A stretch of 64,000 nt of DNA, taken from G963662905 sp963676415 (lineage in GTDB: Bacteria; Bacteroidota; Bacteroidia; Bacteroidales; WRLA01). The DNA lies in the NCBI GenBank assembly GCA_963676415.1, contig OY781097.1, forward strand, positions 4,800,811 through 4,864,810, given 5' to 3'. Both the position numbers and the translations under genes were made by a program. How positions within the stretch are numbered: position 1 is the first letter of the stretch; the number at the start of each line of letters is the position of its first letter. Positions 33,916 through 42,608 of the stretch are shown one piece after another. The notes beneath the pieces were generated by a model. It ran no database searches and was not told where the DNA came from. It saw nothing but the letters and a program-made list of their open reading frames with translations.

Positions 33916-35229
33916 TTAGTTTGATTTCATAGTACAGAGTTCAAAGCAGTCAGGCGGAAACGGCAATTCAATGGTTCTTGTCTCATGCCAAAATACCGGA
34001 TCGATCAGGCATACTTCCGAATGGCTGACTACCCAAATCAATGACTGAATTGAATCGTAAGCCATGTAGCGGAGATCTCCCTTTTCATACATACTGTAAA
34101 TAAAATTGCGTGGATATTCAAACTTTAATACAGCATCATCCACAAGCACTGCAAATTCCGTTTCAGAAATAAGGCAGGCATCAATAAATGGCTTATCACT
34201 TGTCACCAGCGGGCCATTAAGCCGGTTTTCAGGTATATTATACTGATAAATGCTGCTTCCACCATCATGATGGCAAAACAAAATAGCCGTATCCGAATTG
34301 ACAAACACAATTTTAAATGGCGGTTCCTGGATTTCAATTTCGTTCATAAAGGAAGATGTTTCACGGTAAAAGGCTTTGATTCCTTGCTTTGCTACACTGA
34401 TGAGACTATATCCAAAAAGCACGTAATCGAGATCAGCTGCACAGCAGGATGATTTTTCTCCCGAGCTCAATGGAATTGAAAAAACAATTCCTCCATTCGC
34501 ATCATATGACCGTATGTAGTCGCGGTCATAAGCTGAAAAAACCTGATTTTCATATATGGCCAGGCTGTTATTTGAAGCACGATAAGGCAAAAACGGCGGA
34601 CGGTTCACAGTCCAAACATCAGCAAACGTTGGCAATTGCAATGATGTGATATTTTTCGTTTGCTGACCGGCAAGAATCAGCTGCTTCGTTTGCGGATTAA
34701 ATTTTGTTTCTATTGAATCTCCCCAAAACAAGTTTTTGCTGAAAATGCTGTTTCCGTTCTCGTCGAGCAAAAACATTTGCAAGGAATCATCTTCTCTTTT
34801 AGCACAAAACATCAGATAATCAATTTTTATATCAGGATTGTACTTTAACTTTGCAAAGGCTTTATCGCTCAAATCATCACAAAAAGCTTCTGCAACAAGA
34901 TAATATTCAGCTGCAACCGGACTATCAACTTGGGCATCAAAAACAACTTCTAAACCATTTGAACCCTGATCTATATCAAATTCTGAAATTGGGCCAACAG
35001 GAGTCATATTGGTGTTTGTTAATTGTAAACTTAATTTTCTCGGAATCACACTCGATGAAAATTCAATTTGCACTGCAATAGAGTCAAGCTGTTTTGTAAC
35101 ACTACCTTCATAAGGCTTTAAAATACTAATTTTCAGAGTTTCACCCTCGTCCTTATCATCACAGGATGAAAAAAACAGAATACCTGCAAGCAGAAAAAAA
35201 GCCAAGCTGCTTTTGAAATGATTTGTCAT
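33916..35229 (-). CDS. Lipoprotein with probable beta-propeller domain
   Basis: A 437-aa exported lipoprotein. The signal SSLAFFLLAGILFFSSC ends in a lipobox, followed by DDKDEGE, the acidic surface-export type of motif. An Ig-like region (about 30-125) precedes repeated beta segments such as LFWGDSIETKFNPQTKQLIL and LPYRASNNSLAIYENQVFSA, which suggest a propeller. No catalytic motif or specific family is recognised. Divergent from the exonuclease gene. Confidence 0.72.
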   Translation of the reverse strand: MTNHFKSSLAFFLLAGILFFSSCDDKDEGETLKISILKPYEGSVTKQLDSIAVQIEFSSSVIPRKLSLQLTNTNMTPVGPISEFDIDQGSNGLEVVFDAQVDSPVAAEYYLVAEAFCDDLSDKAFAKLKYNPDIKIDYLMFCAKREDDSLQMFLLDENGNSIFSKNLFWGDSIETKFNPQTKQLILAGQQTKNITSLQLPTFADVWTVNRPPFLPYRASNNSLAIYENQVFSAYDRDYIRSYDANGGIVFSIPLSSGEKSSCCAADLDYVLFGYSLISVAKQGIKAFYRETSSFMNEIEIQEPPFKIVFVNSDTAILFCHHDGGSSIYQYNIPENRLNGPLVTSDKPFIDACLISETEFAVLVDDAVLKFEYPRNFIYSMYEKGDLRYMAYDSIQSLIWVVSHSEVCLIDPVFWHETRTIELPFPPDCFELCTMKSN

Positions 35230-35276
35230 AATACATTAATTACTAAAAATATGGCCCAAATTACGACAAAAATGTG

Positions 35277-35284
35277 TAAATTTG
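35277..35284 (+). promoter_or_regulatory. -7 element of the exonuclease gene
   Basis: TAAATTTG matches the consensus and includes the TTG at 35282. It therefore rules that TTG out as the start codon and supports the ATG at 35300. Confidence 0.65.
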
Positions 35285-35299
35285 AAAAAACATACGAAT

Positions 35300-36010
35300 A
35301 TGTTAGAAACAATCAAGGAAAAAGACATACTGTTTCTCGATATCGAAACAGTTCCCACAGAGCGCAATTACGGCCAACTCAATGATCGCTTTAAAAAACT
35401 CTGGGATAAAAAAGCAAGAAAACTTGCAAAAGAAAATGAGAGCCCGGAAGATCTTTATGCACGTGCAGGCATTTATGCCGAATTTGGAAGGATTATATGC
35501 ATCTGCAGCGGGGAATTTGATGGCAAAAATTTTATGATCCGTTCATTTTCAGACCATAATGAAGCCAAACTACTTAACAAATTTGCCCATCACCTGAACA
35601 CAAAATTCAATAAAGATTATCATCGCTTATGCGCACACAATGGAATTGAATTTGATTTTCCATACATTGCCCGCCGGATGCTGGTTCATCAAATCCCCCT
35701 ACCAAAAATACTTGAGATGCGCGGTAAGAAACCCTGGGAAGTGCAGCATATCGACACAATGCATTTATGGAGGTTCGGCGATTTTAAAGCCTACACTTCT
35801 TTGGATCTGCTTACAGCCCTTTTTAACATCCCCACACCCAAAGATGATATTGACGGAAGCATGGTTTATCCAACCTATTACGAGGAAAACGGATTAAACC
35901 GCATTGTTGAATACTGTCGGAAAGACACATTATGTGTAGCGCAACTGTTCCGGAAATATTACTGCAAACCATTGATTCGTAATGAAGAAATTAGTGTTAT
36001 TAATGGATAG
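35300..36010 (+). CDS. DnaQ-like 3'-5' exonuclease (DEDDy)
   Basis: A 236-aa ribonuclease H-like exonuclease related to predicted PolB-associated 3'-5' exonucleases. The acidic motifs are DIET (D14, E16; LFLDIETVPT), AHNGIEFDFPYIARRM (second Asp) and VEYCRKDTLCVAQLFRKY (third motif, with the Tyr and final Asp). The catalytic set looks intact. Start at ATG 35300, just downstream of the -7 box. It is a stand-alone protein that could act in DNA repair or RNA processing. Confidence 0.88.
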   Translation: MLETIKEKDILFLDIETVPTERNYGQLNDRFKKLWDKKARKLAKENESPEDLYARAGIYAEFGRIICICSGEFDGKNFMIRSFSDHNEAKLLNKFAHHLNTKFNKDYHRLCAHNGIEFDFPYIARRMLVHQIPLPKILEMRGKKPWEVQHIDTMHLWRFGDFKAYTSLDLLTALFNIPTPKDDIDGSMVYPTYYEENGLNRIVEYCRKDTLCVAQLFRKYYCKPLIRNEEISVING

Positions 36011-36024
36011 AATTTAGCCCCGGA

Positions 36025-36576
36025 TTAATTGTGCGGATTCACTTTACGCACAGAGATACGAATCCCGTAATTGCCCGACTCTTTTTGAAGGACAATTTCA
36101 TCACCTGAGGTTTCAACTAGAGCATAGCCTTCACTTTTAAGTGCACTTTTATAATCCGTTTCATCAATATAATACGGACCAAAAGGGCTGCACTCGAGGG
36201 TAAAATAAGTATCCGGGCCATCTTCCCCATCAATATACATATAGGGACGTTCACCGGCAATTTCATATAATTCGTAATCCATTTCCCAGGCATAACGTGC
36301 CAAGCCGTGAGGACCGGGAATTTGTCCCTCATAATACAAGTTATAGATCCCAGGTGCGGCACGATAAAAACGCCCCCACTGAAAATATGCCGGAATTGAA
36401 GATGTTCCCGGTTCAATATAGCTTGGCTCATCATCAAGCCATGTTAATGCAATATAAGCCTGACCATCCCTTCCTGGCCTGCCTTCATAACACGAAGACA
36501 AATTGAATAGGATGATAAGTGAAACAGCAAGGATACCTATGCGACCAATTCCTTTGATTAACTTTAAATTTTTCAT
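36025..36576 (-). CDS. Small lipoprotein of unknown function
   Basis: A 183-aa lipoprotein: IGILAVSLIILFNLSSC is the signal and lipobox. A short collagen-like stretch (GRPGRDGQA) follows the lipidated Cys, a pattern seen in several Bacteroidota lipoproteins. The rest is acidic and Tyr-rich with no recognised domain. It is transcribed against the two flanking nuclease genes. Confidence 0.72.
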   Translation of the reverse strand: MKNLKLIKGIGRIGILAVSLIILFNLSSCYEGRPGRDGQAYIALTWLDDEPSYIEPGTSSIPAYFQWGRFYRAAPGIYNLYYEGQIPGPHGLARYAWEMDYELYEIAGERPYMYIDGEDGPDTYFTLECSPFGPYYIDETDYKSALKSEGYALVETSGDEIVLQKESGNYGIRISVRKVNPHN

Positions 36577-36648
36577 GGATATAGATTTTTATGGGTTCAC
36601 CTGATAAAATTCAATTCTCATGCCAAAAAATCCGGTTTCCAAATTTTG

Positions 36649-36656
36649 TACCTTTG
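36649..36656 (+). promoter_or_regulatory. -7 element of the DUF2779 gene
   Basis: TACCTTTG, an exact TAnnTTTG box. It lies inside the 5' extension of the open frame, so the start must be the ATG at 36670. Confidence 0.7.
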
Positions 36657-36669
36657 CCAAAACGCATGT

Positions 36670-38106
36670 ATGGAAAAACATCTGCTATCAAAAAGCACAT
36701 TCATCAAAGGAGTTCAATGCCCGAAACTCTTATACCTCTACAAAAAACGGCCGTATTTGCGCGATAAGCTCAGTGAGGAGCAAAAAGCCAAATTTAAAAG
36801 AGGATCAAATGTTGGTTTTTTGGCTCAGGAAATATTTCCGGGAGGAATTGATGTAAGCCCGAAATCACCATCACAATACAAAAAATCGGCACAGAAAACA
36901 CAGGAACTTATCCTTCAGGGATTTAAAACCATATATGAAGCCACTTTCCAGTTCGACCGGGTACTTGTAATGTTGGATATTCTTCACAAGAAAGAAGGAA
37001 AATGGTTTGCTTATGAAGTAAAAAGTTCACTGAACATCAGCGAAACTTACCTGATGGATGCCAGCTTACAGCATTATGTTATTGAAGGAAGCGGCTTAAA
37101 ACTTGAGGACTTCGCAATTATCACAATTGACGGAACATACAAAAGAGGAGAAGAAACGGAACTCTATAAGCTGTTTAAGATACATTCGGTAAAAGATGAA
37201 ATCTATGCCCGTACACCGTTTATTGAAAATAAAATACCGGAGTTAAAAGATGTTCTTAATTTAAAATCCAGCCCAACAGTTCCAATTGGCCCACAGTGCA
37301 CAAAGCCCTACATCTGTGAATTTTATGGGCATTGCCACAAAAAGTTATCTCAAAAAGGAATTTACAATCTGGCGATTGATGAGGAAGACAAATGGAACCT
37401 CTGGGGAAACGGGTACAAGGAGATTTCAGACATTTCTGAAGCCGCAGTGGATTTGATAAAACCCAAAACATTTGAATTACTTTCCAGCCTGAAAACACAG
37501 GGGTTTTATCTATCGGATCAAATAAAATCCTTTATCAAAGAAATCGATATTAATAAATGTGCATTTGTAAAAATCATCGCCTACAAACCTGCTGTTCCCG
37601 TTATAGCAGGCAGCATGCCCTATGACCCCGTTCCTGTTTGCCTGGCGATAGAATCACATAACATCCAAAGTTTTCACATTTTTAGTCCATCGCCCTCCCC
37701 TATCGATCAACTAAAAGATGTTCTAAAGCAAAATATTGATCTTGACCAAAAACTGATCACAGACTACAGGATCAACGGCAACTTATTACCGGAAGAGCTT
37801 AGCGGAATTGAACAATATACTGTTTATCAATATATTAAAGAGTCCAAATATTATAAATCCGATTTTGGATTCCAGCTCTCAAGCGATATTATTGACGGTT
37901 TGATTTCTGATGAATTATCAAGCCCAAAAAGCGAGATTACCATACAGGAACATTTTCGATATGAAGATGAAGCAGATGGCATCAGAAATGAAATGGCGAA
38001 ATATGCTAAAACATTATCCCTGAACAGAATACAAAACATAAAAAAGCTTTTGAATAAATTTTCAGAACTGATTAGCCAGGATCATATTTCAAAAGATTAT
38101 GAATAA
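36670..38106 (+). CDS. Cas4-like/DUF2779 protein with degenerate second nuclease domain
   Basis: A 478-aa protein. The N-terminal half is Cas4-like: LLSKSTFIKGVQCPKLLYLY with C17, PD-(D/E)XK residues D103 (VMLDIL), E116 and K118 (FAYEVKSS), the QxxY-type LQHY (134-137), and the cysteines C210, C216 and C222 (QCTKPYICEFYGHC), so an Fe-S nuclease looks intact. The C-terminal half aligns with DUF2779, an RNase H-like domain, through the AYKPAVPVIAGSMPYDPVPV region (304-323). Where that family has a DFE-type acidic motif this protein has FVKIIAY, so the second domain has probably lost catalysis. The DnaQ-like gene on the same strand lies about 660 nt upstream. Confidence 0.82.
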   Translation: MEKHLLSKSTFIKGVQCPKLLYLYKKRPYLRDKLSEEQKAKFKRGSNVGFLAQEIFPGGIDVSPKSPSQYKKSAQKTQELILQGFKTIYEATFQFDRVLVMLDILHKKEGKWFAYEVKSSLNISETYLMDASLQHYVIEGSGLKLEDFAIITIDGTYKRGEETELYKLFKIHSVKDEIYARTPFIENKIPELKDVLNLKSSPTVPIGPQCTKPYICEFYGHCHKKLSQKGIYNLAIDEEDKWNLWGNGYKEISDISEAAVDLIKPKTFELLSSLKTQGFYLSDQIKSFIKEIDINKCAFVKIIAYKPAVPVIAGSMPYDPVPVCLAIESHNIQSFHIFSPSPSPIDQLKDVLKQNIDLDQKLITDYRINGNLLPEELSGIEQYTVYQYIKESKYYKSDFGFQLSSDIIDGLISDELSSPKSEITIQEHFRYEDEADGIRNEMAKYAKTLSLNRIQNIKKLLNKFSELISQDHISKDYE

Positions 38107-38142
38107 TTGAATAAAAATCAAGAAGGAAAACAGTTTTTTTTA

Positions 38143-38150
38143 TATATTTG
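38143..38150 (+). promoter_or_regulatory. -7 element of the histidine kinase gene
   Basis: TATATTTG, 16 nt before the ATG at 38167. No -33 TTTG at the usual distance. Confidence 0.45.
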
Positions 38151-38166
38151 AAAAAAGCACTCTACA

Positions 38167-39627
38167 ATGAGGATTTCGCCCTTTAAAATACATCAAACAA
38201 TGAACCCCTACACATTAAAATTCAGGGGCGAATTGGAACGGGGTTTTATGTCGTATTATTTTCAAAGATCAAAGGACCACCTACGCTACCTCATTGCAGT
38301 AACAGTTATATTATATTCTGGTTTTAGCTTTTTGGATGCCTATTTATTCCCTGATGAAACTTTTTCACTCCTATTTTTACGCTATGGGATTTATCTACCG
38401 ATCAGCCTTGTTATATTTTTACTAACTTTCTCTAATTTTTTCCATAAATTATGGCAGGAAATACTATCTTTTTGGTTTTTCTGTACAGGCTTGATGATTA
38501 TATTAATGCCCTTCTACCTTGAAAGCCCGGACAGGGATTTATATTATGCAGGCCTGATGCTTGTTTTATCGGGCGGGCAATCTTTGTTACGCACTGGTTT
38601 TATTTATAGCATGATCACAGGCACGTGCATTTGGATCATATATATACTTTCTGCTATGTATGGCTATTCTACGGACATAAAAACCATCATCACAAATGCT
38701 TCTTTTTTACTATCAATGAACATATTAGGAATTTATACTACCTATACGCTCGAGTATTATATCCGTCAGGAATTCCTTAGCCAAAGGATGTATGAGAAAC
38801 AAAAAGAAGAAACAGAACTGATAAATCAGGAGTTGGAAAACCGTGTCAGACAGCGCACCATTGAATTGGAAATTGCAAAAACCAAAGCAGAAAAAGCTGA
38901 TCGTTTAAAATCTGCTTTTCTGGCCAATATGAGCCATGAGATCAGAACACCTTTAAATTCAATTTTAGGATTTTCAAACCTACTCAATGACACATTAGAA
39001 GATGAAGAGGAAAGGGAATTTGCTGGCATTATTATCAAGCAAAGCAATGAATTGTTGAATCTGGTCAATGATATTGTGGACATCTCAAAAATTGAAGCAG
39101 AGGAGATCCCTTTTCAAAAAGATGAAATTGATATTAAAGAGTTTATACAGAACATTTACCATGATTTTATGGTGAAACAGGACAAACTCATGAAAAAAAA
39201 CCTCATGTTCCGGCTCAAATTACCCGACAGTAAATGGGACAATTTAAAAATAACATCAGACAAATACCGCCTGCGGCAATCCGTTGCCAATGTTTTGGAC
39301 AACGCCTTTAAATTTACTGAAGAAGGTTTTATAGAACTGCGCTATGAAGTAATTGAAAACACATCTGAAAACAAACCGTTTCCTGCATATAATTACATAA
39401 GAATAACTATACAAGACAGCGGCATCGGTATTAGACCCGAGCTGTTGCCAAATATCTATGACCGCTTTGTAAGAACAGACGATTTCACAATAAAGCATTA
39501 TCGTGGAGCAGGCTTAGGGCTTACCATTACCAAACAAATTCTTGATTTAATGCATTGTCGCATCACTGCCAAATCTAAAGTAAAGAAAGGCAGCACTTTC
39601 CGCATCGACATTCCATTACACAGCTGA
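38167..39627 (+). CDS. Membrane-bound sensor histidine kinase
   Basis: A 486-aa kinase. The N-terminal half has about six hydrophobic segments (for example YGIYLPISLVIFLLTFSNFF) forming a membrane sensor, then a coiled coil (about 205-240). The dimerisation-phosphoacceptor domain has SHEIRTPLN with H257, and the HATPase has NVLDNAFKFTEEG (N-box), DSGIGI (G1) and GAGLGLTITK (G2). No receiver domain is fused and no response regulator is adjacent, so the partner is elsewhere. The start could also be the ATG at 38203, after the first 12 residues. Confidence 0.9.
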   Translation: MRISPFKIHQTMNPYTLKFRGELERGFMSYYFQRSKDHLRYLIAVTVILYSGFSFLDAYLFPDETFSLLFLRYGIYLPISLVIFLLTFSNFFHKLWQEILSFWFFCTGLMIILMPFYLESPDRDLYYAGLMLVLSGGQSLLRTGFIYSMITGTCIWIIYILSAMYGYSTDIKTIITNASFLLSMNILGIYTTYTLEYYIRQEFLSQRMYEKQKEETELINQELENRVRQRTIELEIAKTKAEKADRLKSAFLANMSHEIRTPLNSILGFSNLLNDTLEDEEEREFAGIIIKQSNELLNLVNDIVDISKIEAEEIPFQKDEIDIKEFIQNIYHDFMVKQDKLMKKNLMFRLKLPDSKWDNLKITSDKYRLRQSVANVLDNAFKFTEEGFIELRYEVIENTSENKPFPAYNYIRITIQDSGIGIRPELLPNIYDRFVRTDDFTIKHYRGAGLGLTITKQILDLMHCRITAKSKVKKGSTFRIDIPLHS

Positions 39628-39690
39628 ATATCAGCCATATAAATTTTTATCCACAATACTGGTTCCTGCCTGCATTTATTGTAATTTTGC

Positions 39691-41262
39691 ATGACTATGG
39701 ATAAAATTTTTAGTCAGGGACTGAGCAAAAACCAGTCGAAAAACGAGAAGCAGGCACAAAACAATGCCAAACAATATTTACATCAAACGGCATTAGATCA
39801 TGGGCGGATACCCCCACAGGCCATTGACATAGAAGAAGCAGTATTAGGTGCCTTAATGCTTGAAAATAATGCTCTCACGCAGGTAATTGATATTCTGAAA
39901 GCCAAAGCGTTTTACAAAGAATCCCATCAGTTGATTTATACAGCCATAGCTAATCTATTTGCCAAATCCGAACCTGTTGACCTGCTCACGGTTACAAATG
40001 AATTAAAATCTGATGGAAAACTGGAAGCGGCAGGGGGCGCTTATTATCTCAGCCAACTGACCAATAAAGTAGCTTCTGCTGCGAATGTGGAATTTCACGC
40101 AAAAATTATCATCGAAAAATACATCCTCAGGCAACTTATAACCATTTCATCCGAAACAATTCATGATTCCTACGATGACACTTCGGATGTTTTCGACCTT
40201 CTTGATAAAGCTGAAGCAAAAATGTTTAGCATATCAGAAGAAAACTTCCGAAGATCTCATGACACTATGGAAAGCCTGGTACGTCAATCGATGGATGAAA
40301 TTGAACAAGCCAAAAACCAAGATGGAAAACTACGTGGTGTTCCATCTGGTTTCACCGAAGTTGACCGCATGACCAATGGCTGGCAAAAATCTGATTTAGT
40401 AGTACTTGCTGCCCGTCCGGGTATGGGGAAAACCGCCTACACACTGAGCATGGCAAGAAACATTGCGGTTGACCATAAAATTCCTGTGGCTATTTTCTCA
40501 CTTGAGATGTCTTCAGTTCAATTGGTTACACGACTTATTTCCAGTGAATCCAAAATCTCGGCAGATACTTTAAAGAAAGGTACCCTCAAAGATTACGAAT
40601 GGGAACAGCTCAATGCCAAGATCAACAACCTGATATCAGCACCAATTTACATTGATGACACCCCCTCACTTTCTGTATTTGAATTAAGGGCTAAATGCCG
40701 CAGGCTGAAAGAGCAGTACGATATTCAGATTATCCTGATCGACTACATCCAGCTGATGACTGCGGGCATGGACAATAAAAACGGCAACAGGGAACAGGAG
40801 ATCAGTATGATCAGCCGGTCTTTAAAAGCACTCGCCAAAGAGCTAAATGTTCCGGTGATTGCACTTTCGCAGCTCAGCCGTGCTGTTGAAACACGTGGCG
40901 GCCTTAAAAAACCTATGCTTTCCGACCTCCGCGAATCAGGTGCCATTGAGCAGGATGCCGATATGGTTATTTTTATCTATCGACCGGAATACTACCAAAT
41001 CGACAATGATGAAAAAGGAGATACTGCCGGTAAAGCCGATATCATCATAGCCAAACACCGTAATGGTGCTTTGGGCGAAATCCGTGTTGATTTCATCGCG
41101 AAGTATGCACGTTTTCAAGACCCTGAAGATTTCAGCACTATGGGGCTACCAGCAATCAACAGCGAAAACAATGAAATGTCGCCCAACAGTGATTTTGACT
41201 CCGGCCAACCATCAACCTATACGGTGCCCTCTAAAATGAATGACGATGATGCACCTTTCTAA
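39691..41262 (+). CDS. dnaB: Replicative DNA helicase DnaB
   Basis: A 523-aa hexameric replication-fork helicase. The N-terminal primase-interaction domain (PPQAIDIEEAVLGALMLENN) precedes the RecA-like motor with Walker A AARPGMGKTAYTL, FSLEMSS, the Walker B IILIDYIQLM, and LSQLSRAVE and RESGAIEQDADMV. No intein. A Bacteroidota-type N-terminal extension and a C-terminal Ser/Asp/Pro tail are present. TAATTTTG ends only 1 nt before the listed ATG, so translation may start at the ATG at 39697 (MDKIFSQG) on a leaderless or near-leaderless message. Confidence 0.96.
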   Translation: MTMDKIFSQGLSKNQSKNEKQAQNNAKQYLHQTALDHGRIPPQAIDIEEAVLGALMLENNALTQVIDILKAKAFYKESHQLIYTAIANLFAKSEPVDLLTVTNELKSDGKLEAAGGAYYLSQLTNKVASAANVEFHAKIIIEKYILRQLITISSETIHDSYDDTSDVFDLLDKAEAKMFSISEENFRRSHDTMESLVRQSMDEIEQAKNQDGKLRGVPSGFTEVDRMTNGWQKSDLVVLAARPGMGKTAYTLSMARNIAVDHKIPVAIFSLEMSSVQLVTRLISSESKISADTLKKGTLKDYEWEQLNAKINNLISAPIYIDDTPSLSVFELRAKCRRLKEQYDIQIILIDYIQLMTAGMDNKNGNREQEISMISRSLKALAKELNVPVIALSQLSRAVETRGGLKKPMLSDLRESGAIEQDADMVIFIYRPEYYQIDNDEKGDTAGKADIIIAKHRNGALGEIRVDFIAKYARFQDPEDFSTMGLPAINSENNEMSPNSDFDSGQPSTYTVPSKMNDDDAPF

Positions 41263-41334
41263 CCTATATAATTCCCAAAAACAATAATCAAAACATTTTG
41301 CCCGATTTGCCGTTCTTTTTCTAAACAGCCTTAT

Positions 41335-42600
41335 ATGAAGTTTATTAGAATAATATTTCTTTTCGCCTTTTTCTTTTTCATTCATCAAATCCATGCGGCC
41401 TATTTGCTTATACCCATGGATCAAAGCCAGAAAAATCATTTAAAAGCTTATGGTATTGCTTACTGGATTCTGCAGCAAGATGTTGAAGTGGACTGGCTCC
41501 TCAATTATCGTGGCGGCAGTTTTATGTGCAAATTTCACGAAGCCATTGAGGACGAATGCCTTATCCGTGGAGTCAGCTATACGGTTATTGCCAACAGCCA
41601 ATCCACGGCAATATTGCAGGAAATCTCTGATCCACAATCCAATATGGATGCCGTCAAACTTTATAAAGCGCCAAAGATTGCGGTCTATTCCCCAAAAAAC
41701 AAGCAACCCTGGGACGATGCCGTAACTTTAGCCATGACTTATGCCGAAATCCCCTACGATGTTATTTATGACCAAGATGTTATGGGAGGCGTTTTGCCGA
41801 CTTACGACTGGCTTCATTTACATCACGAAGATTTTACAGGGCAATACGGAAAATTCTGGGCACGCTACCGAAATGCTTCCTGGTATATTGAAAATCAAAA
41901 AGAAGCAGAAAAAACAGCCCTTGAACTTGGCTTTAACAAAGTAAGCCAGTTAAAACTGGCCGTAGTAAAAAATATCCGCGATTTTGTTTTGGGCGGTGGT
42001 TATCTTTTTGCAATGTGCTCAGCACCGGATAGTTTTGATGTGGCCCTAGCTGCCGATGGAGTGGATATTTGTGATGTAATGTTTGATGGCGACCCGCCTG
42101 ACCCGAATGCTCAGCAGAAACTTGATTACAGTCAATGCCTGGCTTTCAGGAATTTCAGTATCAACCAAAACCCTTATGAATACGAAATCAGCTCCATTGA
42201 TATCGATGTAATGAAAAGGAGGATCAACCAAAAAGACGACTTGTTTACACTTTTTGAGTTTTCGGCAAAATGGGATCCGGTGCCCACGATGTTGTGCCAA
42301 AACCACGAAACAGTTTTAAAAGGCTTTATGGGGCAATCAACAGCCTTCAAGAAAAAGTACTTAAAGCCGAATGTTCTGATTATGGGCGAAACCAAAAACC
42401 TCGATGAAGTCCGCTATATACACGGAGAATATGGTAAAGGCACCTGGACTTTTTATGGCGGCCACGACCCGGAAGATTACAGGCATTTTGTTGGCGATCC
42501 ACCCACAGACTTAAACCTGCATCCAAATTCACCGGGATACCGCCTGATATTGAACAACATACTCTTCCCTGCCGCGAAGAAGAAAAAACAAAAAACCTAG
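41335..42600 (+). CDS. Exported protein of the Bacteroidota family often labelled asparagine synthetase B
   Basis: A 421-aa exported protein with signal peptide FIRIIFLFAFFFFIHQIHAA. Related proteins are commonly labelled asparagine synthetase B, but I see none of its features: no N-terminal Cys-Gly glutaminase and no SGGxDS pyrophosphatase loop. Instead there is a ThuA/GATase1-like pattern (KIAVYSPKNKQPWDDAVTLA, GGGYLFAMCSAPDSFDVALA, GKGTWTFYGGHDPEDYRHFV). Function unknown. It follows dnaB on the same strand after 72 nt. Confidence 0.75.
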   Translation: MKFIRIIFLFAFFFFIHQIHAAYLLIPMDQSQKNHLKAYGIAYWILQQDVEVDWLLNYRGGSFMCKFHEAIEDECLIRGVSYTVIANSQSTAILQEISDPQSNMDAVKLYKAPKIAVYSPKNKQPWDDAVTLAMTYAEIPYDVIYDQDVMGGVLPTYDWLHLHHEDFTGQYGKFWARYRNASWYIENQKEAEKTALELGFNKVSQLKLAVVKNIRDFVLGGGYLFAMCSAPDSFDVALAADGVDICDVMFDGDPPDPNAQQKLDYSQCLAFRNFSINQNPYEYEISSIDIDVMKRRINQKDDLFTLFEFSAKWDPVPTMLCQNHETVLKGFMGQSTAFKKKYLKPNVLIMGETKNLDEVRYIHGEYGKGTWTFYGGHDPEDYRHFVGDPPTDLNLHPNSPGYRLILNNILFPAAKKKKQKT

Positions 42601-42608
42601 TAACTGAA

